From Sphingomonas crusticola (GTDB lineage Bacteria > Pseudomonadota > Alphaproteobacteria > Sphingomonadales > Sphingomonadaceae): 64,000 bases of DNA. Each line of letters begins with the position of its first letter. Position 1 is the first letter of the stretch. The notes under the pieces were generated by a model that worked only from the letters and a program-made list of their open reading frames with translations, was not told the origin of the DNA and ran no database searches. Below, piece after piece: positions 25,612 through 34,113 of this stretch. The stretch covers positions 2,108,001 to 2,172,000 of the forward strand of contig NZ_QTJP01000001.1 of NCBI RefSeq assembly GCF_003391115.1. Reading direction: 5' to 3'. A program made the translations under genes and the position numbers.

Positions 25612-25638
25612 CCTGGCGTTCGTCGCCAGGGCCGCTTT
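25612..25638 (+). terminator. probable terminator after the beta-helix gene
   Basis: A 7-bp stem CCTGGCG / CGCCAGG with loop TTCGT, then GCCGCTTTT. The T-tract is short and starts four to five bases after the stem, so the call is moderate. Confidence 0.45.
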
Positions 25639-25646
25639 TCGTGGGA

Positions 25647-25931
25647 TTAAGCGGCGGCCTCGTGCGCCTGTTGCGACCAGAAGGCGGCCTGCGCCGCGAT
25701 CGCCACCTGCGTCCGGTTACGCACGTTCAGCTTGCGCATCAACGCAGTCATGTGCGCCTTCACGGTCGCCTCCGCGATGCCGAGATCGAAGGCGATCTGC
25801 TTGTTGAGCAACCCCGAGTGAACGCCGTGCAGAACCTTCATCTGCGTCGGTGTGAGGTCGGCAAGCGCGGCCGGCGCCTGCCCGATCGTCGAATGGAGTG
25901 GCGATGCCTCGATTCGCGAAATGATACCCAT
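25647..25931 (-). CDS. short LuxR-type DNA-binding protein, no receiver domain
   Basis: 94-residue protein made of a LuxR/NarL helix-turn-helix and a short N-terminal tail. The motif is LTPTQMKVLHGVHSGLLNKQIAFDLGIAEATVKAHMTALMRKLNV in segments, with NKQIA, VKAH and RKLNV as fixed points. In most relatives a receiver domain of about 120 residues precedes this; here it is absent. GAGGGGG lies five bases before ATG 25931, so the short protein has its own ribosome-binding site and need not be a decayed remnant. It may act as a solo regulator. A GTG six bases further up is also possible. Confidence 0.75.
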   Translation of the reverse strand: MGIISRIEASPLHSTIGQAPAALADLTPTQMKVLHGVHSGLLNKQIAFDLGIAEATVKAHMTALMRKLNVRNRTQVAIAAQAAFWSQQAHEAAA

Positions 25932-26271
25932 GAACACCCCCTCGTCGGTTCAGAACGCATGCGCTCCGCGACCGATCGAGATGATGCCAACGGCGTCTCG
26001 CGCGGCCAAACCCTGGCGACTGTTCCAGCTATTCTCCGCAAGGAGCCGCTAAAATCAGTTGGACAGGTTTTTACGCTAATTGCAGGAAAAACGTTCGTCA
26101 ATGGTCGTTTCTGCCTATTTTAACCGATATGGCCGTAGAACCTGTTGGACAGCCTCGGGTCGCGGACGATCCGGTCAGTGGGGCAGATCAGGCGCAGATT
26201 GCGCCGTCGGACTGGCGATTAGACCTGCTTTGGGCTAGTCGTTGCTGGCGAGGGGGCGCCAATCTTTGGCC
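25932..26271. other. 340-base intergenic region, AT-richer
   Basis: No supportable gene in either strand. The stretch 26050-26130 is clearly AT-richer than the surroundings. The 9-mer GTTGGACAG occurs at 26058-26066 and 26144-26152. The region lies between the divergent LuxR and GntR genes and probably contains both promoters. Confidence 0.4.
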
Positions 26272-26961
26272 ATGAGAATAGCGGCGAATGAAGGAACGCT
26301 GGCGGATCGCGCCTATGCCGGCATCGTCGAAATCATAAATCGCGACCAACTTCAGGTCGCCGATCGCCTACCCTCGGAATCGCGGCTGGCGGATTTGTTC
26401 GGTATCTCCCGCTCGATCGTGCGTGAGGCGCTGGTCCGCCTGGCCGCCGACGGTATCACCGAGGCTCGTCGTGGCGCCGGTTCTTACGTCAAGAGCCGGC
26501 CGTCCGAACGCTGGGGCGCGCATATGAGCATGGCGGAATTGTCCGCCACGCTCGGCACCTATGAAGTCCGCTTCGTGCTGGAGGCAGAGACTGCCCGCCT
26601 GGCGGCGTTGCGCCGGTCACCCGATCAGATGGCGGAAATCAGTCACGCACTGGCGGACCTGCGCAGAAACCTGCTCTCCTCCGAACCGGCCCATGTCGAG
26701 GATTGGGCACTGCATCGCGCGATCGTGAAGGCGACGGCCAATCCCGCTTTCCTGGCAACGTTCGACCATCTGCACGACGAGGTGGAGAAGATCCTCCGCG
26801 CCGGCGTGGATATCTCACGCTCGCGCCCGCCCGAGGCCATTCAGGAAATGATGCGCGAGCACGAAATGATCGTGGAGGCGATCCGCGCCGGCGATGGCGA
26901 CGGGGCGGCGCTCGCGATGCGCTGGCATCTTAGTCAGGGCCGCAAGCGGCTGATGCCGTAG
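26272..26961 (+). CDS. FadR-subfamily GntR transcriptional regulator
   Basis: 229-residue regulator. The N-terminal winged helix (about residues 10-75) has RLPSESRLADLFGISRSIVREALVRLAADG and the wing ARRGAGSYV. The C-terminal FCD domain (about 90-220) has the metal-binding His pattern in LHRAIVKATANP and EHEMIVEAIRAGDG. FCD regulators commonly sense sugar acids or other carboxylic acids. It is convergent with gluconokinase 16 bases away and near a TonB receptor, so gluconate or a uronate-derived acid is a reasonable ligand. ATG 26272 is chosen; an upstream TTG is possible. Confidence 0.9.
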   Translation: MRIAANEGTLADRAYAGIVEIINRDQLQVADRLPSESRLADLFGISRSIVREALVRLAADGITEARRGAGSYVKSRPSERWGAHMSMAELSATLGTYEVRFVLEAETARLAALRRSPDQMAEISHALADLRRNLLSSEPAHVEDWALHRAIVKATANPAFLATFDHLHDEVEKILRAGVDISRSRPPEAIQEMMREHEMIVEAIRAGDGDGAALAMRWHLSQGRKRLMP

Positions 26962-26977
26962 CAGTTTTTTCACGCCG

Positions 26978-27535
26978 TCAGGCGGATTTGCGCTCCGCAG
27001 TCGTCCGGCCGATCGCGAGCCATTCCAACGTTCGCCGCGCCAGTTCGGAAGGCGGCAGCATGCTGTCGAGCGTGAGCGACTGCTCGCTGCTGTCCGGCCT
27101 TTCGAGAATGGCGAGCTGACTGTCGAGCAGGCTGCCCGGCATGTAATGGGCAGGGCGGCTGTTCAGCCGCCGGAGCAATTCCTCCCGCTCCGTCTCCAGA
27201 AGGACGAAGGCTGTCGGCCGGCCAATCGCCGCACGCAGCCGATCGCGATAGACGTGCTTCAGCGCCGAACAGGCGGCAATGGCCACGCCTTCGGCCTGCA
27301 CGGCGGCGGCGATCGCTCCGCCCAGCATGTCCAGCCACGGCCAGCGATCAGCATCGGTGAGCGGCTCCCCACCGCGCATCTTCGCCACGTTCGCGTCCGA
27401 ATGAAACGCATCCCCCTCTAGGAAGGGACAGGCGAGTTGCTGCGCGAGCAGGGACGCAAGGGTCGATTTCCCGCAGCCGCTCACGCCCATGATGACGATC
27501 GCTTGTGCGGACAATTGCTCTCCTCGCTGCCGCAT
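26978..27535 (-). CDS. gntK: gluconokinase
   Basis: ATP-dependent kinase that makes 6-phosphogluconate from gluconate, feeding the Entner-Doudoroff pathway. 185 residues, P-loop fold. Motifs are IMGVSGCGKSTLASLLA (Walker A), FLEGDAFHSDANVAKMRGGEPLTDADRWPWL (split here by the usual DAFH and LTDADRWPWL marks), IAACSALKHVYRDRLR and HYMPGSLLDSQLAILE. All are typical of GntK. ATG 27535 has GAGGAAG directly upstream. Convergent with the GntR gene, divergent from the TonB receptor. Confidence 0.94.
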   Translation of the reverse strand: MRQRGEQLSAQAIVIMGVSGCGKSTLASLLAQQLACPFLEGDAFHSDANVAKMRGGEPLTDADRWPWLDMLGGAIAAAVQAEGVAIAACSALKHVYRDRLRAAIGRPTAFVLLETEREELLRRLNSRPAHYMPGSLLDSQLAILERPDSSEQSLTLDSMLPPSELARRTLEWLAIGRTTAERKSA

Positions 27536-27627
27536 CAGCTTCCTCTCTCCAGCCTGCACTTGCCGGAGGGCCGGACGGCTCCGCGGGTGCCTCGCCATAT
27601 CCGGCACCCGGGCGGCGCTGCCTATTA

Positions 27628-27639
27628 CGACCATGGTCG
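27628..27639. promoter_or_regulatory. 12-base palindrome in the gntK/TonB-receptor gap
   Basis: CGACCATGGTCG is a perfect palindrome about 90 bases from both divergent starts, in a place suited to an operator. It does not have the GT-AC arrangement usual for FadR-type sites, so which regulator would use it is open. Confidence 0.3.
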
Positions 27640-27730
27640 CGGTCGTTCTGCGCGCCGTGCCGCCGTAAGCAAGAGTCAGAGAAAACGGTTCCAGCGTCCG
27701 GCGGGCGGATGGGCCAAATGGGAGGTTGTG

Positions 27731-30700
27731 ATGGGGTTTCGGAACACAGGACTGGCATCGTCTGTCGGAATGCGGGCGATGCTTTCGGCCAGCGCGGCGG
27801 CGATCGTCGCGCTGACGCTGGCGGCACCGGCCGTCGCGCAACAGGCTGATGCGGCAGCCGGCATCCAGGCCGCACCCGACGCAGCGGCGGTCGGCGAAGT
27901 CATCGTCACGGGATCGCGCATCCGCTCGAGCGGCTTCAGCGCACCGACCCCGACCCAGGTTCTGGGCGCAGCCGATATTGCGCGCAACGCCGAGCCGAAC
28001 ATCTTCACCACCATCACGCAACTGCCGTCGCTGCAAGGCTCGACCGGCGCCAGCGTCAACACCTTCAGCACGTCGAGCGGGCAGCAGGGCCTGAGCTCAT
28101 TCTCGCTGCGTGGCCTCGGTACGATTCGCACCCTGACCCTGATCGACGGCCAGCGTATCGTGCCCGCCAACGTGACCGGCGTTCCGGACATCAGCCTGTT
28201 GCCGCAATTGCTGATCGAGCGCGTCGACGTGGTGACCGGGGGCGCCTCCGCCTCCTATGGGTCCGATGCGGTCGGCGGCGTCGTCAACTTCATCACCAAC
28301 AAGAAATTCGAAGGCTTCAAGGCCAATGCCTCGGGCGGCGTCACCACTTATGGCGACGACAAGCAATATCTGCTGCAGGCGGCCGCGGGTGTGTCCCTCC
28401 TGGACGATCGCCTGCACATCCAGGTCAGCGGCGAATATGATCATGAGCAGGGCGTCGGCCCCGGCGGCTTCGGCGAAGACGCGCCGGACAGCCGCAACTG
28501 GTACAAGACCGCGACCTTGGTCAACCGCGGCATCACCAATGACGGCTCGCCGCAATATCGGCGGGTCGATCACGCCCAAGCCTATCAATATACCAAATAC
28601 GGCCTGATCAATAATGGCCCGCTGCAAGGCACCGCCTTCGACCAGAATGGCAATCCATTCCAGTTTCAATATGGCGGCAACGGCTATGGCGTGCAGGGTG
28701 TCCCGGCGAAGAACGCAGCCGGCGCGGTAACCGGCTGTTATTCCAGTGGCGGCTTCTGCGTCGGTGGCGACGTTTCGGGTAACGTCGGTATCGGCACGTC
28801 GCTCCAGTCGCGGCTGCAACGCATGGACGGCTATACGCGCGTCGGTTTCGACCTCACTCCCAACAATGAGATCTATGCGACCTTCAACGTCGCGCGGGTC
28901 AAGACCAGCAATCAGCCAAACCCCGGCGCTCAGATTCCCAATCTCACGATCGCGTGCAGCAATCCCTATCTGCCCGCGTCCATCACGGCGGCGTGCGCCG
29001 CGAACGGCATCACGTCCTTTGGCTACGGCCTCAGCAACGCCATCCTGCCGAACATTTCGGTCCATCCGACGCGCACGCAATATCGTGGCGTGATCGGCGC
29101 GGACGGCAAGTTCAACGTTGGCGGCACGAGCTGGACTTACGATGCTTATTACGAGCATGGTGAGAACGTCACGAACCTGCATGTTCGCGACATCATCCTG
29201 AACCAGCGCTATCGCGAAGCGGTCAACGCCGTATCGCTCAACGGCAAGATCGTTTGCGGCAATGCGGTCGCTCGCGCCGCCGGTTGCGCACCGCTCAACC
29301 CCTTCGGCGGGCAGACGCCGAGCGCTGCCGCGCTGGCCTATGTCGCGCCCGAGAACGGTCCCTTCCAGCATTCGCGCCAGAAGCAGGACGTGGCCAGCCT
29401 GAGCTTCAGCGGCGAGCCTTTCTCGCTTTGGGCCGGCCCGGTTTCGGTCGCCTTCGGCGGTGAATATCGCCGCGAATGGTATCATGTGACGGCCGACCCT
29501 TACGGCAATGGCGCCACCACCGAGACCCCCTATGACGCCGACTATCCGGCCGATCCGGTCCTCAACGCGCCGCTCGGGAACAATTGGTATGCCGGCAATT
29601 ACCATGCGGGCCGCGGCCAATATCATGTGACCGAGGCGTTCCTCGAAGTGAACCTGCCGCTCCTGAACTCCGACACGCTGGGCAAGGCCAACCTCAACGC
29701 GGCCGGCCGCTGGACGAAGTACAGCACCTCCGGCACGGTCTATACGTGGAAGGTGGGCGGCACCTGGGACACGCCGATCGACGGTATCCGTCTTCGTGCG
29801 GTGACGTCGCGCGACGTCCGCGCTCCCAATCTTTCGGAGCTGTTCGCCGCGCCGACGACGACGACGCAGCCGAACTTCACCAATCCGTTCGCGACCCCGC
29901 AAAACGGGCAGCCGTCCAGCGGGACCGTCAACCAGATCACGCTCGGCAATCCGAACCTCAAGCCTGAAATCGCGCGTAATACCGAACTCGGCATCGTATA
30001 TTCGCGGCCGCAATGGGCTCCCGGCCTGAGCCTGTCCTTCGATTATTACCATATCAAGGTGAAGGGGGTGATCTCCTCGCTCTCGGCGCAACAGCAGGTC
30101 CAGTTCTGTAAGGATATCAACCAGTTCTGCGACACGTTCGTGCTGTTCCCGACCGACGGCAGCCGTGGCTTCGTCAACGTCCAGTCGTTCAATCTCGCCT
30201 CGATCAAGACCAGCGGCTTCGACATCGAGGGCAGCTATCGCATGTCCCTCGACACGATGGGCCTGCCGGGCAATTTCACGCTGCGCGCCCTGGCGACCAA
30301 TGTCCGCCACTTCATCACGGATCCGGGCCTGCCGAACACCATCCCGATCGATAGTGCGGGTCAGAATAGCGGCGCGACGCCGAAGTGGAAAATACTCGCC
30401 ATCCAGGCGTGGGATAACGACAAGTTCAGTCTCAGCCTGCAGGAGCGCTGGTTCAGCAACGGACGTTATGGCGGGACCACGACCGATTATGTCGAATGCA
30501 GCCCCGGCACTTGCCCGATCTCGACGTCGCAGCATCCGACGATCGACTATAATCACATGCAGGGCGCGCTCTATTTCGACGTCGGCGGGTCGTACAAGCT
30601 GACGCCGAAGCTCGAAGCCTATTTCAAGATCGACAACCTGCTGAACCGCGATCCGACACCGTCTCCGGCGACCAACACCGGTCTCGACGTGAACCCGGCC

Positions 30701-30754
30701 CTCTATGACCTTCTGGGCCGCTTCTACCGCGTAGGGTTGCGCTTCAACTTCTGA
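27731..30754 (+). CDS. TonB-dependent outer-membrane receptor
   Basis: 1007-residue TonB-dependent receptor, importing a substrate across the outer membrane with energy from TonB. The signal peptide is about residues 1-36, ending AAPAVAQ. A TonB-box-like VGEVIVTGSRI precedes the plug domain (about 60-170), with SFSLRGLGTIRTLTLIDGQR and VDVVTGGASASYGSDAVGGVVNFI. The barrel follows and ends YRVGLRFNF with the terminal Phe. Several Cys pairs sit in predicted loops. GGGAGG lies upstream of ATG 27731. It lies beside gluconokinase, a GntR regulator and the exported beta-helix protein, so a saccharide is the likely cargo; siderophore cannot be excluded. Confidence 0.93.
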   Translation: MGFRNTGLASSVGMRAMLSASAAAIVALTLAAPAVAQQADAAAGIQAAPDAAAVGEVIVTGSRIRSSGFSAPTPTQVLGAADIARNAEPNIFTTITQLPSLQGSTGASVNTFSTSSGQQGLSSFSLRGLGTIRTLTLIDGQRIVPANVTGVPDISLLPQLLIERVDVVTGGASASYGSDAVGGVVNFITNKKFEGFKANASGGVTTYGDDKQYLLQAAAGVSLLDDRLHIQVSGEYDHEQGVGPGGFGEDAPDSRNWYKTATLVNRGITNDGSPQYRRVDHAQAYQYTKYGLINNGPLQGTAFDQNGNPFQFQYGGNGYGVQGVPAKNAAGAVTGCYSSGGFCVGGDVSGNVGIGTSLQSRLQRMDGYTRVGFDLTPNNEIYATFNVARVKTSNQPNPGAQIPNLTIACSNPYLPASITAACAANGITSFGYGLSNAILPNISVHPTRTQYRGVIGADGKFNVGGTSWTYDAYYEHGENVTNLHVRDIILNQRYREAVNAVSLNGKIVCGNAVARAAGCAPLNPFGGQTPSAAALAYVAPENGPFQHSRQKQDVASLSFSGEPFSLWAGPVSVAFGGEYRREWYHVTADPYGNGATTETPYDADYPADPVLNAPLGNNWYAGNYHAGRGQYHVTEAFLEVNLPLLNSDTLGKANLNAAGRWTKYSTSGTVYTWKVGGTWDTPIDGIRLRAVTSRDVRAPNLSELFAAPTTTTQPNFTNPFATPQNGQPSSGTVNQITLGNPNLKPEIARNTELGIVYSRPQWAPGLSLSFDYYHIKVKGVISSLSAQQQVQFCKDINQFCDTFVLFPTDGSRGFVNVQSFNLASIKTSGFDIEGSYRMSLDTMGLPGNFTLRALATNVRHFITDPGLPNTIPIDSAGQNSGATPKWKILAIQAWDNDKFSLSLQERWFSNGRYGGTTTDYVECSPGTCPISTSQHPTIDYNHMQGALYFDVGGSYKLTPKLEAYFKIDNLLNRDPTPSPATNTGLDVNPALYDLLGRFYRVGLRFNF

Positions 30755-30792
30755 CGTTCACCCTCCCCGCTCTTTTTGGGGAGTCCCACCTG

Positions 30793-30823
30793 CGCCTCCC
30801 GGCTTCTGCCGGGGGGCGTTTTC
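30793..30823 (+). terminator. rho-independent terminator after the TonB receptor gene
   Basis: Stem CGCCTCCCGGC / GCCGGGGGGCG (one wobble) around TTCT, followed by TTTTCTT. It ends one base before the stop of the convergent aroQ and may serve it too. Confidence 0.85.
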
Positions 30824-31267
30824 TTACCCTGCGAGCTGCGCCAGATGGCGGATCGCCAGCGCATAGCCATGGACGCCGAGGCCGGTAATCATTCCGGTCG
30901 CCGCCGCCGTCATCAGCGAATGCGCCCGCCACGCTTCGTCGCGGCGGTGGATGTTGGAAATGTGCACCTCGACAATCGGGCAGGCGCACATCTTGAGCGC
31001 GTCGAATATCGGATAGCCGGCATAGCTGAACGCGGCCGGATTTATGACGATCCCGGCGGCTCCCTTGCGCGCCTCATGCAGCCAGCCGATCATCTCATGC
31101 TCGGCGTTGGTCTGATGGAAGCGCAATTCGAAGCCGGCACTATCGGCCTCGGCACGGCACATCGCCTCGACATCGGCAAGCGTGGTGCTGCCGTAAATCT
31201 CCGGCTCGCGTTCGCCCAGCAATTCCAGATTGGGCCCGTTCAGCACGAACAGCACAGGCTTGGCCAT
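30824..31267 (-). CDS. aroQ: type II 3-dehydroquinate dehydratase
   Basis: Third step of the shikimate pathway, dehydrating 3-dehydroquinate. 147 residues, dodecameric type II fold. The N-terminal NGPNLELLGEREPEIYGSTT carries the catalytic Arg and Tyr. EVHISNIHRRDEAWRAHS holds the catalytic His and substrate-binding Arg. The segment that reads NPAAYTHTS in many relatives is NPAAFSYAG here, so the substrate-binding His is Tyr. The rest is intact and activity is still likely. It is divergent from ppc. Confidence 0.92.
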   Translation of the reverse strand: MAKPVLFVLNGPNLELLGEREPEIYGSTTLADVEAMCRAEADSAGFELRFHQTNAEHEMIGWLHEARKGAAGIVINPAAFSYAGYPIFDALKMCACPIVEVHISNIHRRDEAWRAHSLMTAAATGMITGLGVHGYALAIRHLAQLAG

Positions 31268-31376
31268 AGCGTCTCCCCTCGGGACATTTCCTTGCTGCGT
31301 TTGCTGCTTTCGCGCAAGGTGCATGCCCGATGAGAGAGGTTGACGCTCTGCACGTTGCGGTGCAGCAAGGCGCGCG

Positions 31377-34046
31377 ATGAACGCCGTTCCGCCCGTCGCC
31401 CAGGATCCCGATATCCGCTTCCTCGGCCGCCTGCTGGGCGACGTGATCCGCGCCTATGGCGGCGAGGCGCTGTATCGGCGGATTGAATATATCCGCTCGA
31501 CCTCGGTCGATCGCGCCCGCGGCGTCGGCGGCGACGTCGATCCGGGGCTGGACGCGCTCAGTCTGGAGGAGATGCTCGCCTTCACCCGCGGCTTCATGCT
31601 GTTCTCGATGCTCGCCAATCTCGCCGAGGATCGCCAGGGCGTGACGGCCGAACCGGGTGCGGACCTTGCCGCCGCGGTCGAGAAATTGCGCGGGCAGGGC
31701 GCGGACGACGCCGGGATCGCGGCCGTTCTGGACAATGGGCTGATCGTGCCGGTGCTGACCGCCCACCCGACCGAGGTCCGGCGCAAGAGCATGATCGATC
31801 ATCGCAACCGCATCGCCGAGCTGATGCAGTTGCGCGACCAGGGTGCTGAGGAGACGCCCGAAGGCGATCTGGTGGAACAGGCCATCTACCGTCAGATTGC
31901 CCTTTTATGGCAGACGCGCCCGCTCCGGCGCGAGCGGCTCTACGTCGCCGACGAGGTCGAGACGGCGCTCTCCTATCTGCGCGATATCTTCCTGCCGGTG
32001 ATGCCCGCGCTTTATGCGCGTTGGGAGCGCGTGCTCGGCAAGCGGCCCAAAAGCTTCCTGCGCGCGGGGTCATGGATCGGCGGCGATCGCGACGGCAATC
32101 CCAACGTCACCGCCGAATCGCTCGAATTGGCGACGCGCCGCAATGCGGAAACCGTGCTCGGCCATTATCTCTCGCTGCTGCATGCGATCGGTGGGGAATT
32201 GTCGATCTCCACCGAATTGATGGCGACGACGCCGGAAGTCGAAGCGCTCGCTGCCGCTGGCCATGACGAAAGCCCGGCCCGATCCGACGAGCCGTATCGC
32301 CGCGCTATGACGGGCATCTATGCCCGGGTCGCGGCGACCTATGAGTGGGTTGCCGGCCACGCGCCGCCGCGACCGGCACGCGTTGCCGCCGAGCCTTATG
32401 CCGATGCATCCGCGCTCCGTGCCGACCTGCGCGTGTTGGCGCGCGCGCTGGCCCAAGGCGGGGGCGGGGCCTTGTCGTCAGGCGGGGCGCTGGGTCGCCT
32501 GATCCGTGCGGTCGAGACGTTCGGCTTCCATCTCGCCACGCTCGATCTGCGCCAGAATGCCGATGTGCACGAACGCGTCGTCGCCGAACTGCTCAAGGTC
32601 GCCGATGTCGAGGCCGACTATCTCGCGCTCGACGAGCCTGCCCGTGTCGCGGTCCTGCGCGCCGAATTGGCGACGATGCGGCCGCTCGCCAGCGCCTATG
32701 CCGATTATGGCGACGAGACTCGCTCCGAGCTCGCCATCGTGCATGCGGCGGCCAAAGCGCACCGGCAATATGGCTGCCAGGCCATCACCGCCTACATCAT
32801 CTCCAAGGCCGCGACCGTCTCCGACCTGTTGGAGGTCATGATCCTGCTCAAGGAAGCGGGCCTCTACCGCCCCGGTGGCGAGCCGAGCTGCGACGTGATG
32901 GTCGTGCCGTTGTTCGAGACCATCGAGGATCTCGAGCGCGGGCCGGGTGTGATGCGCGATTATTTCGCGCTGCCGGAAATCGCCGCGCTGACCACGACGC
33001 GCGGCTATCAGGAGGTGATGGTCGGCTATTCGGACTCCAACAAGGATGGCGGCTACCTGACCTCGGTCTGGTCGCTGCATCAGGCGAGCCGCGCACTCAA
33101 GCCGGTGTTCGATCAGGCTGGCGCGGCGATGCAATTGTTCCACGGGCGCGGCGGCGCGGTCGGGCGCGGCGGCGGCTCCGCCTTTGCCGCGATCCGCGCG
33201 CAGCCTGCGGGCACGGTGCACGGCCGCATCCGCATCACCGAGCAGGGCGAAGTGATCGCGGCCAAATATGGCACTCGCGATGCCGCGCTCATCAACCTCG
33301 AAGCGATGACCGCCGCGACGTTGCTGGCGAGCCTCGAACAGAGCGAGATCGCCGAGGCGGACCGCGCCCGATTTGCTGACGCCATGTCGCAATTGTCGGC
33401 GGCGGCCTTCAAGAATTACCGCGCGCTGGTTTACGAGACGGAGGGCTTCCGTACTTTCTTCCGCCAGTTCACCCCGATTGCCGAGATTGCGACGCTGAAG
33501 ATCGGTTCGCGGCCGGCGAGCCGCACCAAATCCGATCGGATCGAGGATTTGCGCGCTATCCCCTGGGTATTCAGCTGGGCGCAGTCGCGGGTGATGCTGC
33601 CAGGCTGGTACGGGGTAGGTGCGGCGCTCGACAGCTTCGCCGACAAGGGCCTGCTTCGGGACATGGCGCAGGGCTGGCCGTTCTTCCAGGCAACGCTCGC
33701 CAACCTCGAAATGGTATTGGCCAAGTCGGACATGGGGCTGGCGAGCCGTTATCTCGTCCTGGTTGAGGACCGCGCGGCAGGCGACGCCATCTTCGAACGC
33801 ATTCGCCACGGTTGGACGCAGACCTGCGAGGGGCTGCTCGGCGTGACCGGTCAATCGCGCTTGCTCGAACGGACGCCGCAGCTCGATGCCTCGGTGCGAT
33901 TGCGGCTGCCTTATATCGAACCGCTCAACCTGTTGCAGATCGAATTGATCCGCCGTTGGCGCGGCGGCGAGCAGGACGATCGCGTACGCGAAGGCATCCA
34001 GCTTTCGATCAACGCCATTGCTACCGGCCTGCGCAACAGCGGTTGA
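31377..34046 (+). CDS. ppc: phosphoenolpyruvate carboxylase
   Basis: Carboxylates phosphoenolpyruvate to oxaloacetate, replenishing the TCA cycle. 889 residues. Catalytic blocks are VPVLTAHPTEVRRKS (active His), SWIGGDRDGNPNVTAE, VGYSDSNKDGGYLTS, LFHGRGGAVGRGGGS and the C-terminal IATGLRNSG. All are complete, and the gene is full length. It starts MNAVPPVAQDPDIRFLG at ATG 31377. It stands between aroQ (divergent) and the diguanylate cyclase gene on the same strand, 67 bases downstream. Confidence 0.97.
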   Translation: MNAVPPVAQDPDIRFLGRLLGDVIRAYGGEALYRRIEYIRSTSVDRARGVGGDVDPGLDALSLEEMLAFTRGFMLFSMLANLAEDRQGVTAEPGADLAAAVEKLRGQGADDAGIAAVLDNGLIVPVLTAHPTEVRRKSMIDHRNRIAELMQLRDQGAEETPEGDLVEQAIYRQIALLWQTRPLRRERLYVADEVETALSYLRDIFLPVMPALYARWERVLGKRPKSFLRAGSWIGGDRDGNPNVTAESLELATRRNAETVLGHYLSLLHAIGGELSISTELMATTPEVEALAAAGHDESPARSDEPYRRAMTGIYARVAATYEWVAGHAPPRPARVAAEPYADASALRADLRVLARALAQGGGGALSSGGALGRLIRAVETFGFHLATLDLRQNADVHERVVAELLKVADVEADYLALDEPARVAVLRAELATMRPLASAYADYGDETRSELAIVHAAAKAHRQYGCQAITAYIISKAATVSDLLEVMILLKEAGLYRPGGEPSCDVMVVPLFETIEDLERGPGVMRDYFALPEIAALTTTRGYQEVMVGYSDSNKDGGYLTSVWSLHQASRALKPVFDQAGAAMQLFHGRGGAVGRGGGSAFAAIRAQPAGTVHGRIRITEQGEVIAAKYGTRDAALINLEAMTAATLLASLEQSEIAEADRARFADAMSQLSAAAFKNYRALVYETEGFRTFFRQFTPIAEIATLKIGSRPASRTKSDRIEDLRAIPWVFSWAQSRVMLPGWYGVGAALDSFADKGLLRDMAQGWPFFQATLANLEMVLAKSDMGLASRYLVLVEDRAAGDAIFERIRHGWTQTCEGLLGVTGQSRLLERTPQLDASVRLRLPYIEPLNLLQIELIRRWRGGEQDDRVREGIQLSINAIATGLRNSG

Positions 34047-34113
34047 AGATTGGGACCTAATCGGTTCTAACACGCGTTAAATTGTCGGCCATCAACGAGG
34101 GGCTGAACTAGGC

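Noticed and set aside
28097-30556. Long open reading frame (819 codons) opposite the TonB receptor gene, and similar ones at 22485-24560, 32478-34073 and 38142-40694
   Set aside because: Each lies exactly antisense to a well-supported gene, has Arg/Ala/Asp-rich composition with no recognisable domain, and is the usual by-product of high-GC codon bias.
31348-31365. CTGCAC-GTTGCG-GTGCAG dyad between aroQ and ppc
   Set aside because: Only six base pairs and near the ppc start; not distinguishable from chance without conservation data.
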